Shown here piece by piece: positions 1 to 9,113 of a DNA stretch of 64,000 bases. The position numbers were made by a program, and so were the translations under genes. Within the stretch, counting starts at the first letter, position 1. Every line of letters starts with the position of its first letter. The notes under the pieces were generated by a model. It was given only the letters and a program-made list of their open reading frames with translations. It did not search any database and was not told the DNA's origin. This DNA is from CAYGAG01 sp964347765 (GTDB taxonomy: Archaea > Thermoproteota > Bathyarchaeia > Bathyarchaeales > Bathycorpusculaceae), in the NCBI GenBank assembly GCA_964347765.1, contig CAYGAG010000003.1:31958-95957 (forward strand), given 5' to 3'.

Positions 1-1053
1 GGAGAGAGAAGACAGTCTTCTCTGGTTTGTCCGTACGCTTTTGAGGGCAGCCTCTTGTTCGCCCTTCAAGCTGGCGATCTGATCATCAAACGTTGACACA
101 TATTGCCTTATAGCTTCGACCTCTTCTTCTGGTGAGATTCCTGTCTCTTTTAGATCGGTCTTACAGGAGTCGATCCGCTCATTCGCAGTCTTCAATCTTT
201 GTTTTAAGTTCTCGATGGCGAGTTTTTTTCCTTCGATTCTTCCTGCCAGAGATGCAGAGGAATCTTCGGTATTGGCTATACTGGTTTGAAGCCGCGCCTC
301 TTTCCGCTTAAGTTCCTCGGTCAGGGTTTTGACTTCCTCCAGACTCTTGAGTTTCGAATCAGCCTCTTCAAGATCCCTTTTGGCTTCTTCCAATCCTTTC
401 CTAAGATTCTGGAGTTCGATATCGATTTCTGAGAATTCCTCGGTTGCACTGCTGTACTCAGTGTCCAGCTTTTCTATTCCAACAACGTCTGGATCTTTCT
501 GATAGGCTCGTTTTTCTCCTTCGTATTCGCGTTGATGACTGGCGAGGGCACTCCACGATTTTTCATACTCGTATAAGCCGAAGAGTTCGTCTAGGCGTTT
601 CTGCCTTTCCCTGGGCGTCGCATTCAGAAGCTCCTTAAGGTGTTCTTGCCTGACCCACACTATTTCTCGAAAGAGATCTTTGTCCAGACCCGTAATTGCC
701 TTTAGCTGTTCTGTCACGGCTTCAGCTTTCCCACTTGCAATCACATTCTCATGTTCGAGTAATCTCAACGCATCGAAATCCTGCCTTATACTGCTCCCAT
801 ATCTCTTCAGTCCCCTTACGATCTTGTACGTTTTCGCGTTCTGAACGAATTGAAGCGAGACTACTGCATTCTCGGCATCTTCCCGCAGCAAATACTCGTA
901 GCTTCGACCCAAAGGTTCTCCAAAAAGAGCAAAGTCTATGGCATACAAGACGCTGGATTTTCCGCTTCCCAGCCCACCGACTAGACAGTTGAAGCCTTTG
1001 GTAAATGGCACAGTTGTCTTTTCATGGGACCGAATATTCTCTAATTGTATCAC
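1..1053 (-). CDS. rad50: Rad50 DNA double-strand break repair ATPase, N-terminal part (runs off the left edge)
   Basis: About 350 residues are present and the frame is still open at base 1, so only the N-terminal ATPase half and the first coiled coil are seen. The protein begins with GTG at 1053 (VIQLENIRSHEKT). Walker A is GGLGSGKSS near residues 26-34, with Leu where Rad50 usually has Asn, and WVRQEHLKELL forms the Q-loop region. After about residue 170 it becomes a Glu/Lys-rich coiled coil. Rad50 pairs with Mre11 to tether and process DNA ends. The start overlaps the mre11 stop by four bases (GTGA), so the two are translationally coupled. The family is about 850-900 residues, so most of the gene lies outside the window. 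Confidence 0.93.
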   Translation of the reverse strand, partial: MIQLENIRSHEKTTVPFTKGFNCLVGGLGSGKSSVLYAIDFALFGEPLGRSYEYLLREDAENAVVSLQFVQNAKTYKIVRGLKRYGSSIRQDFDALRLLEHENVIASGKAEAVTEQLKAITGLDKDLFREIVWVRQEHLKELLNATPRERQKRLDELFGLYEYEKSWSALASHQREYEGEKRAYQKDPDVVGIEKLDTEYSSATEEFSEIDIELQNLRKGLEEAKRDLEEADSKLKSLEEVKTLTEELKRKEARLQTSIANTEDSSASLAGRIEGKKLAIENLKQRLKTANERIDSCKTDLKETGISPEEEVEAIRQYVSTFDDQIASLKGEQEAALKSVRTNQRRLSSLS

Positions 1054-2342
1054 TTCGAGTCTGATTCAATAACCCCCTCCAAGGCTTGTTTCACTCTTTC
1101 CTCCTCTTTCTTCGTGAGCGGCTCAATCAAGTCGACCGCTAGGCGGGATATCTTCTCAGCCTCAACATCGGGGTACCGTTCCAAGAAGATCTGCAAGAAA
1201 TATTCGAAAGCCTTCGTTTTCAAATCCTTGAATTCAGCTTCAAAGATCGAACGAACAATCTCCTCAGAAACCTCACTCTCACGTAAAGAGACAACTGGAC
1301 GCACAAGCAAAGCCTGTTTCGCAGCATTTCTAATCTGGGCCATATCCACCTCAGCACGGCTTGCTTCGACAGGTAACACTCCTCTCAAAACTGGAACTAC
1401 AATTGCACCTGCTTCATCAGCCCCTTTAACAAGCTCAACTGTCAACAGGGTAATCTCCGAAGGGGGAACACCAGTGAAATCCTGTTCCAAAACAACGAAC
1501 TTGCGTGCAGATTCCAGTTTTATCAGCTGTGGAGAGGCACGCCCTTTTTCATCCACTTGGACATGATAAAAACCTTTACCGACCTTCGCTTCCTCGTAGC
1601 CCACGGTTTCTGTACTCCCACTGTAGACCAATATTCCAGACTTGAACTCCTCTTGGAGGAACTTGTGAATATGACCTGCAGCATAGTAGTTGAAGCCTGC
1701 TGGAATGAGTTCGGGTGGAACTTCCGCCTCCATATAGGGAGGAATGACTTTAGGGAGATCTAGAGCCATGTGAAAAACGAAGATGTTGAACAGTTTGGGA
1801 TCTGGTTTGGGCTTGTTCTGCTCCATGAAAGCAGGGAGTGATTCCTCTGTCTTCCTTCTGGTTCTGAAGTTTGGGATGCCATAGATGTAGCAACAGCCCT
1901 TTTTTCGCCAGCAAGCGCCCTCATGTCTTGGCAGATGATAGATGAGTTCTGCACTGTCTAAAGGGTTCAAAACGGTTCCTGTTAGCATGTTGGGTGCCGA
2001 GTCATGTGAACCGTCTACTGTCAGCACGGGTATTTTGACTTCACGAAGGCGGCTGAAGGTTCTGATGGCATCTTCTAGAGTGATGTTTGACGGACGGGCA
2101 TGATGAAATATGTCTCCGGCAATTATCATGAAGTCAGGTTCCAGGTCGATCGTTTTGTCTACCAGTTCTTGAAAGGCTTGGTCGAAGTCTCTACGTCTAG
2201 TCTCTAATCCATACTGAGAGTAACCCAGATGCAAGTCTGCTGCGTGAACAAAACTGAATGCCTCCAAACATCGGTCCCGCCTGAACGAATCCTCCGCGCC
2301 CCACCCTAGCTTAGTATTGTCATCTTTAGTATTTATCATCAT
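1050..2342 (-). CDS. mre11: Mre11 nuclease
   Basis: Metallophosphoesterase nuclease of the Mre11-Rad50 complex, which acts on DNA ends in the cytoplasm. The motifs are in order: HAADLHLG (metal motif I), AGDIFHHARPS (II), DGSHDSA (III, with Ser where GNHD usually has Asn), HMALDLP and AAGHIHKF (IV/V), then YSGSTE. The C-terminal third is helical and probably binds Rad50. The longest frame begins at 2531, but that extension looks non-coding. I use the ATG at 2342, about 30 bases downstream of a TATA-like TTATATG. A TTG at 2267 would give a more typical N-terminus (LEAFSFVHAADLHLG), so the start is uncertain. It overlaps rad50 by 4 bases. Confidence 0.92.
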   Translation of the reverse strand: MMINTKDDNTKLGWGAEDSFRRDRCLEAFSFVHAADLHLGYSQYGLETRRRDFDQAFQELVDKTIDLEPDFMIIAGDIFHHARPSNITLEDAIRTFSRLREVKIPVLTVDGSHDSAPNMLTGTVLNPLDSAELIYHLPRHEGACWRKKGCCYIYGIPNFRTRRKTEESLPAFMEQNKPKPDPKLFNIFVFHMALDLPKVIPPYMEAEVPPELIPAGFNYYAAGHIHKFLQEEFKSGILVYSGSTETVGYEEAKVGKGFYHVQVDEKGRASPQLIKLESARKFVVLEQDFTGVPPSEITLLTVELVKGADEAGAIVVPVLRGVLPVEASRAEVDMAQIRNAAKQALLVRPVVSLRESEVSEEIVRSIFEAEFKDLKTKAFEYFLQIFLERYPDVEAEKISRLAVDLIEPLTKKEEERVKQALEGVIESDSK

Positions 2343-2432
2343 ACACTCAAAGGGAGAGGCACTTCTCCTTTGGAGAAACATATAACAACGACGCGACATT
2401 CTTGTCACACAAAAAAAAGCGCGGTGAAACTC
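2343..2432. promoter_or_regulatory. Divergent promoter region between mre11 and the site-2 protease gene
   Basis: A TATA-like CATATAAC at about 2378-2386 can be read on both strands and would serve both genes. The rightward gene has a clear ribosome binding site GGTGA at 2423-2427, five bases before its ATG. No operator-like repeat was seen. Confidence 0.4.
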
Positions 2433-3233
2433 ATGATATGCAAGAGATGCGGCAAAGAGGTTTTCCTGCCCTTTAAATGCCCTTATTGCGGAAGCCACTT
2501 CTGCACTGAACACCGTTTGCCAGAAAATCACGATTGTCCGCGAAAAGAATTGGCCATAGCGCCGACGAAGGAAAGGAAATCAATAATCATCCAGAAACAG
2601 GAACCGCCTGACTACAGGGTTGCGTACGATTTGCCTAGATTCCCGAGAGGAGCAGGGTTCAGCGGTACAGAGATAAAGCACCTAGCTGTAGCCGTGTTAC
2701 TCGTAGTAGCCATTGGGCTATCTCCTGCTCTGTATCGCCCTTTGGGAACAGAATTGTTGATTTTACTGACTGTTATATTAGCTATTTCCTTTTTTATTCA
2801 TGAGTTTGCTCACAAGATAGCAGCGCAGAGAAGAGGTTTGTGGGCTGAGTTCAGGCTAGTAATAACTGGTGCGCTGTTGACCTTAATCTCTGTTTTTTCA
2901 CCCTTCTTCAAAGTTATTTCCCCCGGTGCGGTCATGGTCAGAGGGATCTGTGACAGAGAAACCATGGGAAGAATCTCCATTGCCGGACCCGCAACCAACA
3001 TTATCTTATCTATGGTTTTCTTTGCAGCCGCCTTCCCCTTTCACGAAACAACATATTTTCTAAGCGAGATCTTCATCCTTAGCGGCTCCTTCAACGCTTG
3101 GATCGCGCTTCTTAACCTCATTCCATTTGGAATATTCGACGGATTCAAAGTCTTTCTCTGGAACAAAGCTGTATGGACATTAGCCTTCGCAACAAGCCTA
3201 GCTCTAACAATAATCAGTATTCCGTTTCTATAG
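2433..3233 (+). CDS. Site-2 protease family (M50) membrane metalloprotease with N-terminal AN1-like zinc finger
   Basis: Predicted intramembrane metalloprotease of 266 residues. The N-terminus (about 1-36) has the spacing CKRC, CPYC, C and HRLPENHDC of an AN1-type zinc finger. Several hydrophobic segments follow. HEFAH near residue 122 is the HExxH zinc site, and LNLIPFGIFDGF near residue 230 is the second S2P motif, whose Asp is the third metal ligand. S2P enzymes cleave substrates inside the membrane; the substrate here is unknown. I chose the ATG at 2433 because GGTGA lies five bases upstream; a frame open from 2370 adds residues that lack the fold. AN1 plus M50 fusions occur in several archaea. 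Confidence 0.85.
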   Translation: MICKRCGKEVFLPFKCPYCGSHFCTEHRLPENHDCPRKELAIAPTKERKSIIIQKQEPPDYRVAYDLPRFPRGAGFSGTEIKHLAVAVLLVVAIGLSPALYRPLGTELLILLTVILAISFFIHEFAHKIAAQRRGLWAEFRLVITGALLTLISVFSPFFKVISPGAVMVRGICDRETMGRISIAGPATNIILSMVFFAAAFPFHETTYFLSEIFILSGSFNAWIALLNLIPFGIFDGFKVFLWNKAVWTLAFATSLALTIISIPFL

Positions 3234-3272
3234 AAGCAGTGCCTCACACAGTTGATGCTCCACAGGGCTTCT

Positions 3273-3581
3273 CTAGAGAAGCTCTATCGTTACATGCACT
3301 TCTTCTGGAACACGAATACGCATTATACGTCTCATTACACGTTCTTCAGAATCTATGTCAATTAGCCGTTTATGGATACGGAGTTCCCACCTATCCCATG
3401 TAGCAGTTCCTTCACCGCAAGGAGATTTCAAAACAGGAACTCTAAGCCTCTTTGTGGGCAATGGAACAGGGCCTGTCATCCTGACTCCTGTCTTCTGGGC
3501 TATGGCTTTTAGCTCGCCACAGACCTCTTCAAGCTTCCTGTAGTTCGTACTCGTCAAGCGTATTCGCGCTTTCCTAACCAT
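3273..3581 (-). CDS. rps10: 30S ribosomal protein S10
   Basis: Small-subunit ribosomal protein S10 (S20e family), 102 residues, at the expected archaeal length. The sequence MVRKARIRLTSTNYRKLEEV, a central TGPVPLPTKRLRVPVLKSPCGEGTATW-type loop (only part quoted as pattern) and ELRIHKRLIDI are diagnostic. The frame is open upstream to 3683, but homology starts at the ATG at 3581. In many archaea the gene follows the elongation factor 1A gene; here it stands alone and is convergent with the site-2 protease gene 39 bases away. Confidence 0.93.
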   Translation of the reverse strand: MVRKARIRLTSTNYRKLEEVCGELKAIAQKTGVRMTGPVPLPTKRLRVPVLKSPCGEGTATWDRWELRIHKRLIDIDSEERVMRRIMRIRVPEEVHVTIELL

Positions 3582-3855
3582 AACCCTAATCTCAGCTTCC
3601 AACAGACTGTAGTATTTACGATAGACGGCACACCACAAATAAAAACCTATCGACAAGAGGAATACAATACTCTGACCTTTCATAGAAGGCTCAGCAAAAA
3701 AGCATAACTCAGAATTCTAACGTTGCCGTTTCTGACGTCAAAGAATATTAACTGTAGAAGCCTCAATTCCCGAAGGTGGATCACATTTCACATGAAGGTG
3801 ATTGGCATAGAAGATTTTTATAGAAGATTCCTCTATAGCTGATCTTTCACTGGGG

Positions 3856-3907
3856 GAGAAATCGTGGAAATTCTTCTCGTTCTCTCCTTTCTCCGTCCAC
3901 GATTCTC
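3856..3907. repeat. Inverted repeat (12-13 base arms) in a 500-base gene-free stretch
   Basis: The stretch 3582-4100 holds no gene I can support. It contains the arms GAGAAATCGTGGA (3856-3868) and TCCACGATTCTC (3896-3907), complementary apart from one extra A, with a pyrimidine-rich loop of 27 bases. It could be a structured RNA or a decayed element end; nothing decides which. Confidence 0.4.
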
Positions 3908-4100
3908 CTCTCAGAGGGCATAAAAGCGGATAGGATAGATGTAAGAATTCCGTATTTTGACTCAGTGCGCCCGTCTTCTTGCCGCATCAAGACTGCGAGA
4001 GAGAATCCTTAGGAAACCATCATCTGCCCCAAAAAGAAATTCCGGATACAGAAATCTTAATTCTACGAAAATAAATCGAGTATCATGGAGAAATCCTTGA

Positions 4101-4217
4101 ATGAAAAAGTCATTTAAGCTTAGAAATTTACTTTGGCAGAGAGGATATTCAAAAAACGCTATCAAAGAGATCTGGAAATGGTATAACTATAGAGAACGGA
4201 GCGGAGTGAATTTCTAG
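4101..4217 (+). CDS. Microprotein of 38 residues, GYSxxAIxEIxKWY type
   Basis: A short frame starting at an ATG directly after an in-frame TGA, with GGAG ten bases upstream. The product is basic and helical; its core LLWQRGYSKNAIKEIWKWY strongly resembles a second short frame in this window (46040-46147, GYSPRAIEEILKWY). Two independent copies of the same residue pattern argue that both are real proteins. The function is unknown. The pattern hydrophobic-Gly-Tyr-Ser-x-x-Ala-Ile-x-x-Ile-x-x-Trp-Tyr looks like a small helix-turn-helix-sized fold. Confidence 0.5.
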   Translation: MKKSFKLRNLLWQRGYSKNAIKEIWKWYNYRERSGVNF

Positions 4218-4392
4218 CAGTCTCTGAACCACCTATCTATACATCTAACCATTAGAGTTGTCTCGAGCTTTGTTTGCAAAAGCAAGGCTTCGCAAAACAA
4301 TTATATCTTTCTGATGGAGCCAGCTTTGTAACCCAGATACAGACCGAAACGTCTTCTTTTCGAATCGCGAATATCTTGACCTTTAAATGAAA

Positions 4393-4650
4393 CTAGGGCT
4401 TCCGGCCGTATTCCTTTGAGAAAGCAACAGAAATCTCACCAGGATTCAGAGGTTCTGAGATGAAATCCCTATCTAAAACCTGAGGATCCGTCTCATGGCC
4501 AATCACACATTTTCTGATCAGCTCCACTCTGTGGTGATAGTACGGGTCGGAAGAGCAAAGGGCTAAAATAACCTTGGTCTAGGAGAAGATTGCCTCTGAG
4601 CTGTTCAATGTATCAAAAACTAGAATAATTCCAGTAGTAAGTTATAGAAG
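4393..4650 (-). pseudogene. Possible decayed coding fragment
   Basis: On the minus strand a frame reads ILVFDTLNSSEAIFS, then a TAG at 4579-4581, then 61 open codons including LALCSSDPYYHHRVELIRKC and PLNPGEISVAFSKEYGRKP before a stop at 4393. There is no start codon in the open part. The residue composition looks protein-like, and the first piece resembles the Walker B strand of KaiC/RecA-type proteins, but I cannot name a family. The rest of 4218-4726 holds nothing I recognise. Confidence 0.3.
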
Positions 4651-4726
4651 CATCCATAAATAAAGCTTAATTAAAGCTTCTGAGCTTAGATTTTATGTAG
4701 AGAAGGCTTCGAAGCAGGAGTAGCGT

Positions 4727-5335
4727 ATGAATTTCATCGAAGTTCTACTGTCGGAAAATCTGAAGAGCAAGAACCCATTGTTAGATATCTTTGGTTCTGA
4801 TCGCAAGATACTCCAAATAGCATGCCAAGACTTGACGAACTATCTGAAAGTTCATTGGCAATTGATAGGCAAAGAAGCAAATGAGTGCGAACTTGTTGAT
4901 AGACTTGAAGAATTTTACGACAGAAATCCGGACGAGTTGGAGGAGTTCATCGACCTTTGGACCAATATGTGGTTCAAGAAATGGAAAGAACGGGTAAAAC
5001 TGTTGATAGGGAAAGAGAGCTCCATAAGGTGGAAGAAAGCCAAGAGCAACCTTAACAAAGCAAAGCCGCTGTGGAGGAAATTGGCAAACCGCAAGGAAAT
5101 GCAGGAAGTGATCGTGTCCAAACTTATCCGAAACGGAGAAATATGCGGCACATCGATCCTAGCCGAGAATCTTCTTAAGATGGAACTAGGTCGAGACAAG
5201 AGAAAATACGATAAAGAGGAAGAAAGAACCCTAATCGTTGTTAACAACACTTTGAGAAAGGCTCAAGAGGTCGCTCGAAGCACGGGGCCATTAATCTTTG
5301 TGAAAGTTGACAAGGGCTACTACAACTACATGTGA
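4727..5335 (+). CDS. Hypothetical protein, 202 residues, unrecognised
   Basis: Not recognised. It is a soluble, charged, mainly helical protein rich in Lys and Trp in the middle (WTNMWFKKWKERVKLL), without transmembrane segments, signal peptide or cysteine motif. The C-terminal 70 residues (KLIRNGEICGTSILAENLL ... FVKVDKGYYNYM) could be a winged-helix domain ending in a beta wing, which would make it a possible DNA- or nucleoprotein-binding protein; this is inference. The ATG has AGGAG eight bases upstream. Upstream, TAAAGCTT occurs twice (4661-4668 and 4672-4679) next to a TATA-like CATAAATAAAG. Confidence 0.7.
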   Translation: MNFIEVLLSENLKSKNPLLDIFGSDRKILQIACQDLTNYLKVHWQLIGKEANECELVDRLEEFYDRNPDELEEFIDLWTNMWFKKWKERVKLLIGKESSIRWKKAKSNLNKAKPLWRKLANRKEMQEVIVSKLIRNGEICGTSILAENLLKMELGRDKRKYDKEEERTLIVVNNTLRKAQEVARSTGPLIFVKVDKGYYNYM

Positions 5336-5634
5336 ATTCTGACAAGAATCCCACAGATCAGCAACAGTATCTTGTGCAAATGTAAAATGGTACTGGGGGA
5401 TTTTCGTGAAATCCTCAGTCTGACCCGAAGTCGCTCAGCCTCACGTCTAAAAGCCAAACACTCATGCTCATGTATCCGAGAGAGAAGTAGACTCGCGTGC
5501 GTAGTAGACGTATTGAGTTTGGATAACGCTTCACAAAACCTATTCTGATTTCACATCGGAGTAGTTGCAGGAAGTGAGGAGAAATGAAGAACCCTGCATG
5601 CGCTGTATTACCAGTTTTCACATCGAAACAGAAT
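5336..5634. other. Gene-free stretch
   Basis: I see no gene. A short hairpin, GGATTT TCGTG AAATCC, lies at 5398-5414 just downstream of the hypothetical gene and could help end its transcript. Confidence 0.3.
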
Positions 5635-5832
5635 CTAGCGGCTTCTGACTCCGTGGGAATTTCTAGTGTTCCACGAATTCCTCTTCAGTGTAGCTGTAGC
5701 TCCATATCCACATGCGGCACATCGTCTCTTTGAAACATGGTAAGCTCTTCTTCCACATCTTCTGCAACGTATGTGGACGGTTTTTCGTGAGCGTTTGCCA
5801 AAGGATGGTGTTCCTTTCCCCAAAGCTGTCAC
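5635..5832 (-). CDS. rpl37e: 50S ribosomal protein L37e
   Basis: Zinc-binding large-subunit ribosomal protein of 65 residues, normal for archaea and eukaryotes. The N-terminus GTPSFGKRSRKTVHIRCRRC and the two zinc knuckles CRRC and CAAC are diagnostic. The ATG overlaps the stop of the upstream LSm gene by four bases (ATGA at 5829-5832), the classic archaeal lsm-rpl37e pair, so both are made from one transcript. Confidence 0.95.
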   Translation of the reverse strand: MTALGKGTPSFGKRSRKTVHIRCRRCGRRAYHVSKRRCAACGYGATATLKRNSWNTRNSHGVRSR

Positions 5833-6056
5833 CTAGGAGGTGGCGAAATGAGAATGACGTTATCTCCCCGAACTATTATTTGCCCAAGCTTCTTCACGTC
5901 TTCGATATTGGACGTGTCCTCAGTTTCCTCCAATACTAGGTTTAGATGTTGGTCAAACCCTTTTAGCTTTCCACGCAGGCTCTTCCCACCTTTTAATCGT
6001 ACTATCACCATTTTTCCAAGGTTCTGCTCAAGAATTTCAGTTGTCATCTCGCTCAT
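5829..6056 (-). CDS. lsm: LSm (Sm-like archaeal RNA-binding) protein
   Basis: Sm-fold protein of 75 residues that forms ring oligomers binding U-rich RNA. Sm1 motif: VIVRLKGGKSLRGKLKGFDQ; the Sm2 motif includes IIVRGDNVILI, with the RGD-N signature before the RNA-binding loop. Length and order match SmAP1. It shares an operon with rpl37e and is divergent from the PUA gene; an AATTTAAGTATAG TATA-like box lies about 40 bases upstream. Confidence 0.95.
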   Translation of the reverse strand: MSEMTTEILEQNLGKMVIVRLKGGKSLRGKLKGFDQHLNLVLEETEDTSNIEDVKKLGQIIVRGDNVILISPPPR

Positions 6057-6134
6057 TTGAAGCCCCTGAAACTATATCTTGTGTTTTCTATACTTAAATT
6101 TGTATCATTTAAACCTATCTAGGAGAGAAAACAT

Positions 6135-6638
6135 ATGCCACTAAGATATAGGAGACACTTCTTGAGAACTAGAGAGATTAACTCAATTCTAAGTGAAGCT
6201 TCGTGCAAGCTTGGAATCAACCTTGAAGGGATCATGGGGAATAGAGGCGAGATGGAACTGGTTGAAACAGATTCGGCTCAGATATACCTTATAAGCGGAA
6301 AGCCATTGTTTGCTAGAGTAGATGGACGAATCCTTCCTACACTAGTCTTTGAAGAGCTTCTAGACTCAATGCCTAAAGTGGTTGTAGACATGGGAGCCGT
6401 CCCTCACGTATGCAACGGCGCAAATATTATGGCACCGGGAATCGTCAGATTCGAGGGAGAATTCAATCAAGGCGATCTGGTTCTAGTGGTAGACGAAAAA
6501 CATGGAAAAGCTGTCGCACTCTGTGAATCAATGTATGACGTGGACACTGCAAGGAAACTTGATAAAGGCATTGCGTTCCAGAATATTCATTTCGTGGGTG
6601 ACGAGTTATGGAAACTGGCTAAAAGATTTCAGAAGTGA
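6135..6638 (+). CDS. PUA-domain RNA-binding protein (MCT-1/archaeal PUA family)
   Basis: 167 residues. The N-terminal 75 residues form the pre-PUA domain typical of archaeal relatives of MCT-1 and eIF2D. The C-terminal half is a PUA domain: MPKVVVDMGAVPHVCNGANI, APGIVRFEGEFNQGDLVLVV and a GKAVALCESMYD strand. In eukaryotes this family acts in ribosome recycling and reinitiation; archaeal members are expected to bind RNA. A good ribosome site, AGGAGAG, sits nine bases before the ATG. It is divergent from the LSm gene. Confidence 0.88.
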   Translation: MPLRYRRHFLRTREINSILSEASCKLGINLEGIMGNRGEMELVETDSAQIYLISGKPLFARVDGRILPTLVFEELLDSMPKVVVDMGAVPHVCNGANIMAPGIVRFEGEFNQGDLVLVVDEKHGKAVALCESMYDVDTARKLDKGIAFQNIHFVGDELWKLAKRFQK

Positions 6639-6802
6639 GATGGGTATAACGTCCTCGCGATTCAGAAGAGTCTTCGATTCTGCTTTGGATTCTCCTCAAA
6701 ACTCAGCTCAAATCAAGATTCCAAATTCATAAAATACTTTTACAGTTAATCTGTATTTCGAATCCTGAGCGCAATTTGAGGAAACGCTTAAACTATTAGA
6801 AA

Positions 6803-7195
6803 GTGACTGTTATGTTAGAGAGGAGAAACTTGCCAAGATTGGGCGACCTGTTCCGCAAGTCCAAGAAAGCTAAAGAAGAGAAAGTAGGGAAAACGCGGGG
6901 CGTCCGTCGCAAGGCGTATCTTAAAGCAATGCCTCTACGCGAGTTGTCAGATTTGGATGCGGTTAAAAGCGAGGTCAGTTCCGGAAACATTCTGATTATT
7001 AGAATAACTCCTCTTGCTGCCAAGAGTATTGAAGATGTGAAGCGGGCTGTCAACGAAATGCGTGAGTTCATTGAATCAATTAATGGAGATATCGCGCGTC
7101 TAGGTGAGGAAAGGGTGGCTCTCTGCCCTCCGAATGTCAAGATTTGGCGGGAAGAGACTTCTGTGACCGGCAAGCCTGTTCCTACTGCAGCCTAA
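6803..7195 (+). CDS. sepF: SepF cell division protein
   Basis: SepF-family membrane anchor for FtsZ, about 130 residues. The N-terminus (LPRLGDLFRKSKK) is a short amphipathic, membrane-targeting stretch followed by a charged linker. The conserved core MPLRELSDLDAVKSEVSSGN, ITPLAAKSIEDVKRAVNEMR and GDIARLGEERVALCPPNVKI matches the SepF fold, including the GD-x-x-x-L-G signature. SepF is the FtsZ anchor in most archaea that use FtsZ; ftsZ is not in this window. The start is GTG at 6803 or ATG at 6812; no strong ribosome site decides. The 3' end overlaps the convergent fttA gene by 14 bases. Confidence 0.88.
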   Translation: MTVMLERRNLPRLGDLFRKSKKAKEEKVGKTRGVRRKAYLKAMPLRELSDLDAVKSEVSSGNILIIRITPLAAKSIEDVKRAVNEMREFIESINGDIARLGEERVALCPPNVKIWREETSVTGKPVPTAA

Positions 7196-9101
7196 GAGTT
7201 TCCATTGCTGCGGGCACTAACGTCTTGATTCTTCGCCTTCTCTGGATGAACTTGGCCAGGTTCAGGCATTTTGCCTTTTCTCCATGACAAATTACTACCC
7301 TTTCAGGCTTTGGCGTGAGATGGGTTATGTAGTTTACTATTTGACGCCTATCAGAATGCCCGGAGAAGCCGTCAATCGATTCTACCTGGAGCCCGACTTC
7401 AACTACGCCGATCTTGCCAGAGCTGTCCATAATCGTTACTTCAGACAAGCCTTTCTGAACTCTCCTTCCCAAAGTGCCTTCGATCTGATAACTCACAAAG
7501 ATTATAGTGTTATTCGCATCATCAGCAAGACTCTTGAAATACTCTATTACTGGTCCTCCCTCAAGCATCCCAGAGGTTGCGATAACGATGCAGGGTTCAC
7601 CGTCTATTACGTCCTTCCTCACGCTAGGGTGTTCCACAATCGTGAAATAATCTGACTGAAATGGATTTATCCCATCATGAAGTATGCTTCTGCGGACTTC
7701 TCTGCCCAAGTATTCAGGATAGGCAGTGTGAATTGCGGTGGCCTCAGAAATCATTCCTTCAATGAACACAGGCGCCTCTTTCATCAAGCCTCGCCGCATG
7801 TAACCATCAATAACAAGCATTATTTCTTGGGCTCTTCCCACGGCGGGCAAAGGAATCAAAACCTTGCCTTTGCGATCCAAAGTTTCATTTATGATATGAG
7901 TCAACCTTTCTTCAGCTTCTATCCTTGAAGGCATGATGTCCATCGGGCCGCCATAAGTGCTCTCAGTTATGATTGTCTCCACCCTTGGGAATTCTCTCAC
8001 TGCAGCCTCCAGCAGCATCGTCCTTCCGTACTTGAAGTCGCCGGTGTAGACAATATTGTGCAATCCCTCGCCAACATGTAGGTGTGTTATCGCAGAGCCC
8101 AGAATATGCCCAGCATTGTGCAGCGTTAGGCGAATGTCGGGAGCTATATCTGTGACAACACCATAACGCCGGGGTATAACGTGCAGGACGCATTCGCGGA
8201 CATCTTTCTGGTCATACGGTGGAATGACCCCCTGTTTACTTGCCACATCCAAATAGTCAAGCTGAAGCAGAGTCATCAGACTTGACGTTGGGGCTGAGCA
8301 GTAAATGGGACCATCATATCCATACTTGTACAGAAACGGTACTAGACCACAGTGGTCGAGATGGGCATGACTTATGATTACAGCATCGAGAGAATCAACC
8401 TCGAAGGTTGGATCGTCCAACCGTGGGAACATTTCAAATGCCGCAGAAGATCCTGGATTAAGTCCACAGTCTAATAGTACACTGCTTTCTCTGGTTTGGA
8501 CAAGGAAAGCTGATCTTCCAACTTCTTGCACTCCCCCCAATGCGGTTATGCGAACGTCCCCGACATCATAGGTTTGCGGCCTGAAAATTCTTTCTCCAAC
8601 CTCCCGTAGAATCCGTTCCCTTTCTTTGCTTTCCGAATGCAAATAGTGACGCATATGAGCCACAATTTTTGACTTCAGAGGCGGACTCCTCAAAACACGG
8701 GGGCGCCATCTGGTTTGCCTCACTATCTCTTGAAGAACAGCCCCGTTTCTTCCAATGACTAGGCCTGGCTTCTTGGCTTCGATTACAATCTCGCCGAGGC
8801 TTGGATCGAAATAGATATCCGTAACCTCTGCTTCAGACGGGATTGTTCGCTTGGTTATCCTCTCAGCTTCTTTTTCTGGCAGTCTGACTGAAGGGTCAGA
8901 ACGTATTACTATCCTCTTTCTCAGTACGTTCACGATATCGGCTACTACACTGCTCTGTTCAACCAAGATTCCTGGGTTCTTGGCATAAACAGCCAGCATT
9001 GGGCCTTCATATTCTATTCTGGACACTTCAGCCTGTTTTGGAACGTGCTCCAGAATATACTGACTCATTTCTATTTTTTCTTCTTCAGAATTCACTGACA
9101 C
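7182..9101 (-). CDS. fttA: aCPSF1/FttA: KH and beta-CASP ribonuclease, transcription termination factor
   Basis: 639-residue archaeal CPSF73 homologue. Two N-terminal KH domains (about 1-150; GLVIGRNGAVLQEIVRQTRW is a GxxG loop) precede a metallo-beta-lactamase domain with SHAHLDHCG zinc ligands and an inserted beta-CASP domain (YGGPMDIMPSR, IATSGMLEGGP, GFSGHSDRRQ). It cleaves nascent RNA 3' ends and mediates termination together with RNA polymerase. The GTG start at 9101 is supported by GAGGAAG overlapping the stop of psmB 13 bases upstream. Co-transcription with the proteasome beta gene is commonly seen in this lineage. The gene is intact. Confidence 0.97.
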   Translation of the reverse strand: MSVNSEEEKIEMSQYILEHVPKQAEVSRIEYEGPMLAVYAKNPGILVEQSSVVADIVNVLRKRIVIRSDPSVRLPEKEAERITKRTIPSEAEVTDIYFDPSLGEIVIEAKKPGLVIGRNGAVLQEIVRQTRWRPRVLRSPPLKSKIVAHMRHYLHSESKERERILREVGERIFRPQTYDVGDVRITALGGVQEVGRSAFLVQTRESSVLLDCGLNPGSSAAFEMFPRLDDPTFEVDSLDAVIISHAHLDHCGLVPFLYKYGYDGPIYCSAPTSSLMTLLQLDYLDVASKQGVIPPYDQKDVRECVLHVIPRRYGVVTDIAPDIRLTLHNAGHILGSAITHLHVGEGLHNIVYTGDFKYGRTMLLEAAVREFPRVETIITESTYGGPMDIMPSRIEAEERLTHIINETLDRKGKVLIPLPAVGRAQEIMLVIDGYMRRGLMKEAPVFIEGMISEATAIHTAYPEYLGREVRRSILHDGINPFQSDYFTIVEHPSVRKDVIDGEPCIVIATSGMLEGGPVIEYFKSLADDANNTIIFVSYQIEGTLGRRVQKGLSEVTIMDSSGKIGVVEVGLQVESIDGFSGHSDRRQIVNYITHLTPKPERVVICHGEKAKCLNLAKFIQRRRRIKTLVPAAMETLRLQ

Positions 9102-9113
9102 TGCTAGACTTCC

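Noticed and set aside
3962..4165. 67-codon minus-strand frame
   Set aside because: Overlaps the better-supported microprotein on the other strand; composition looks random.
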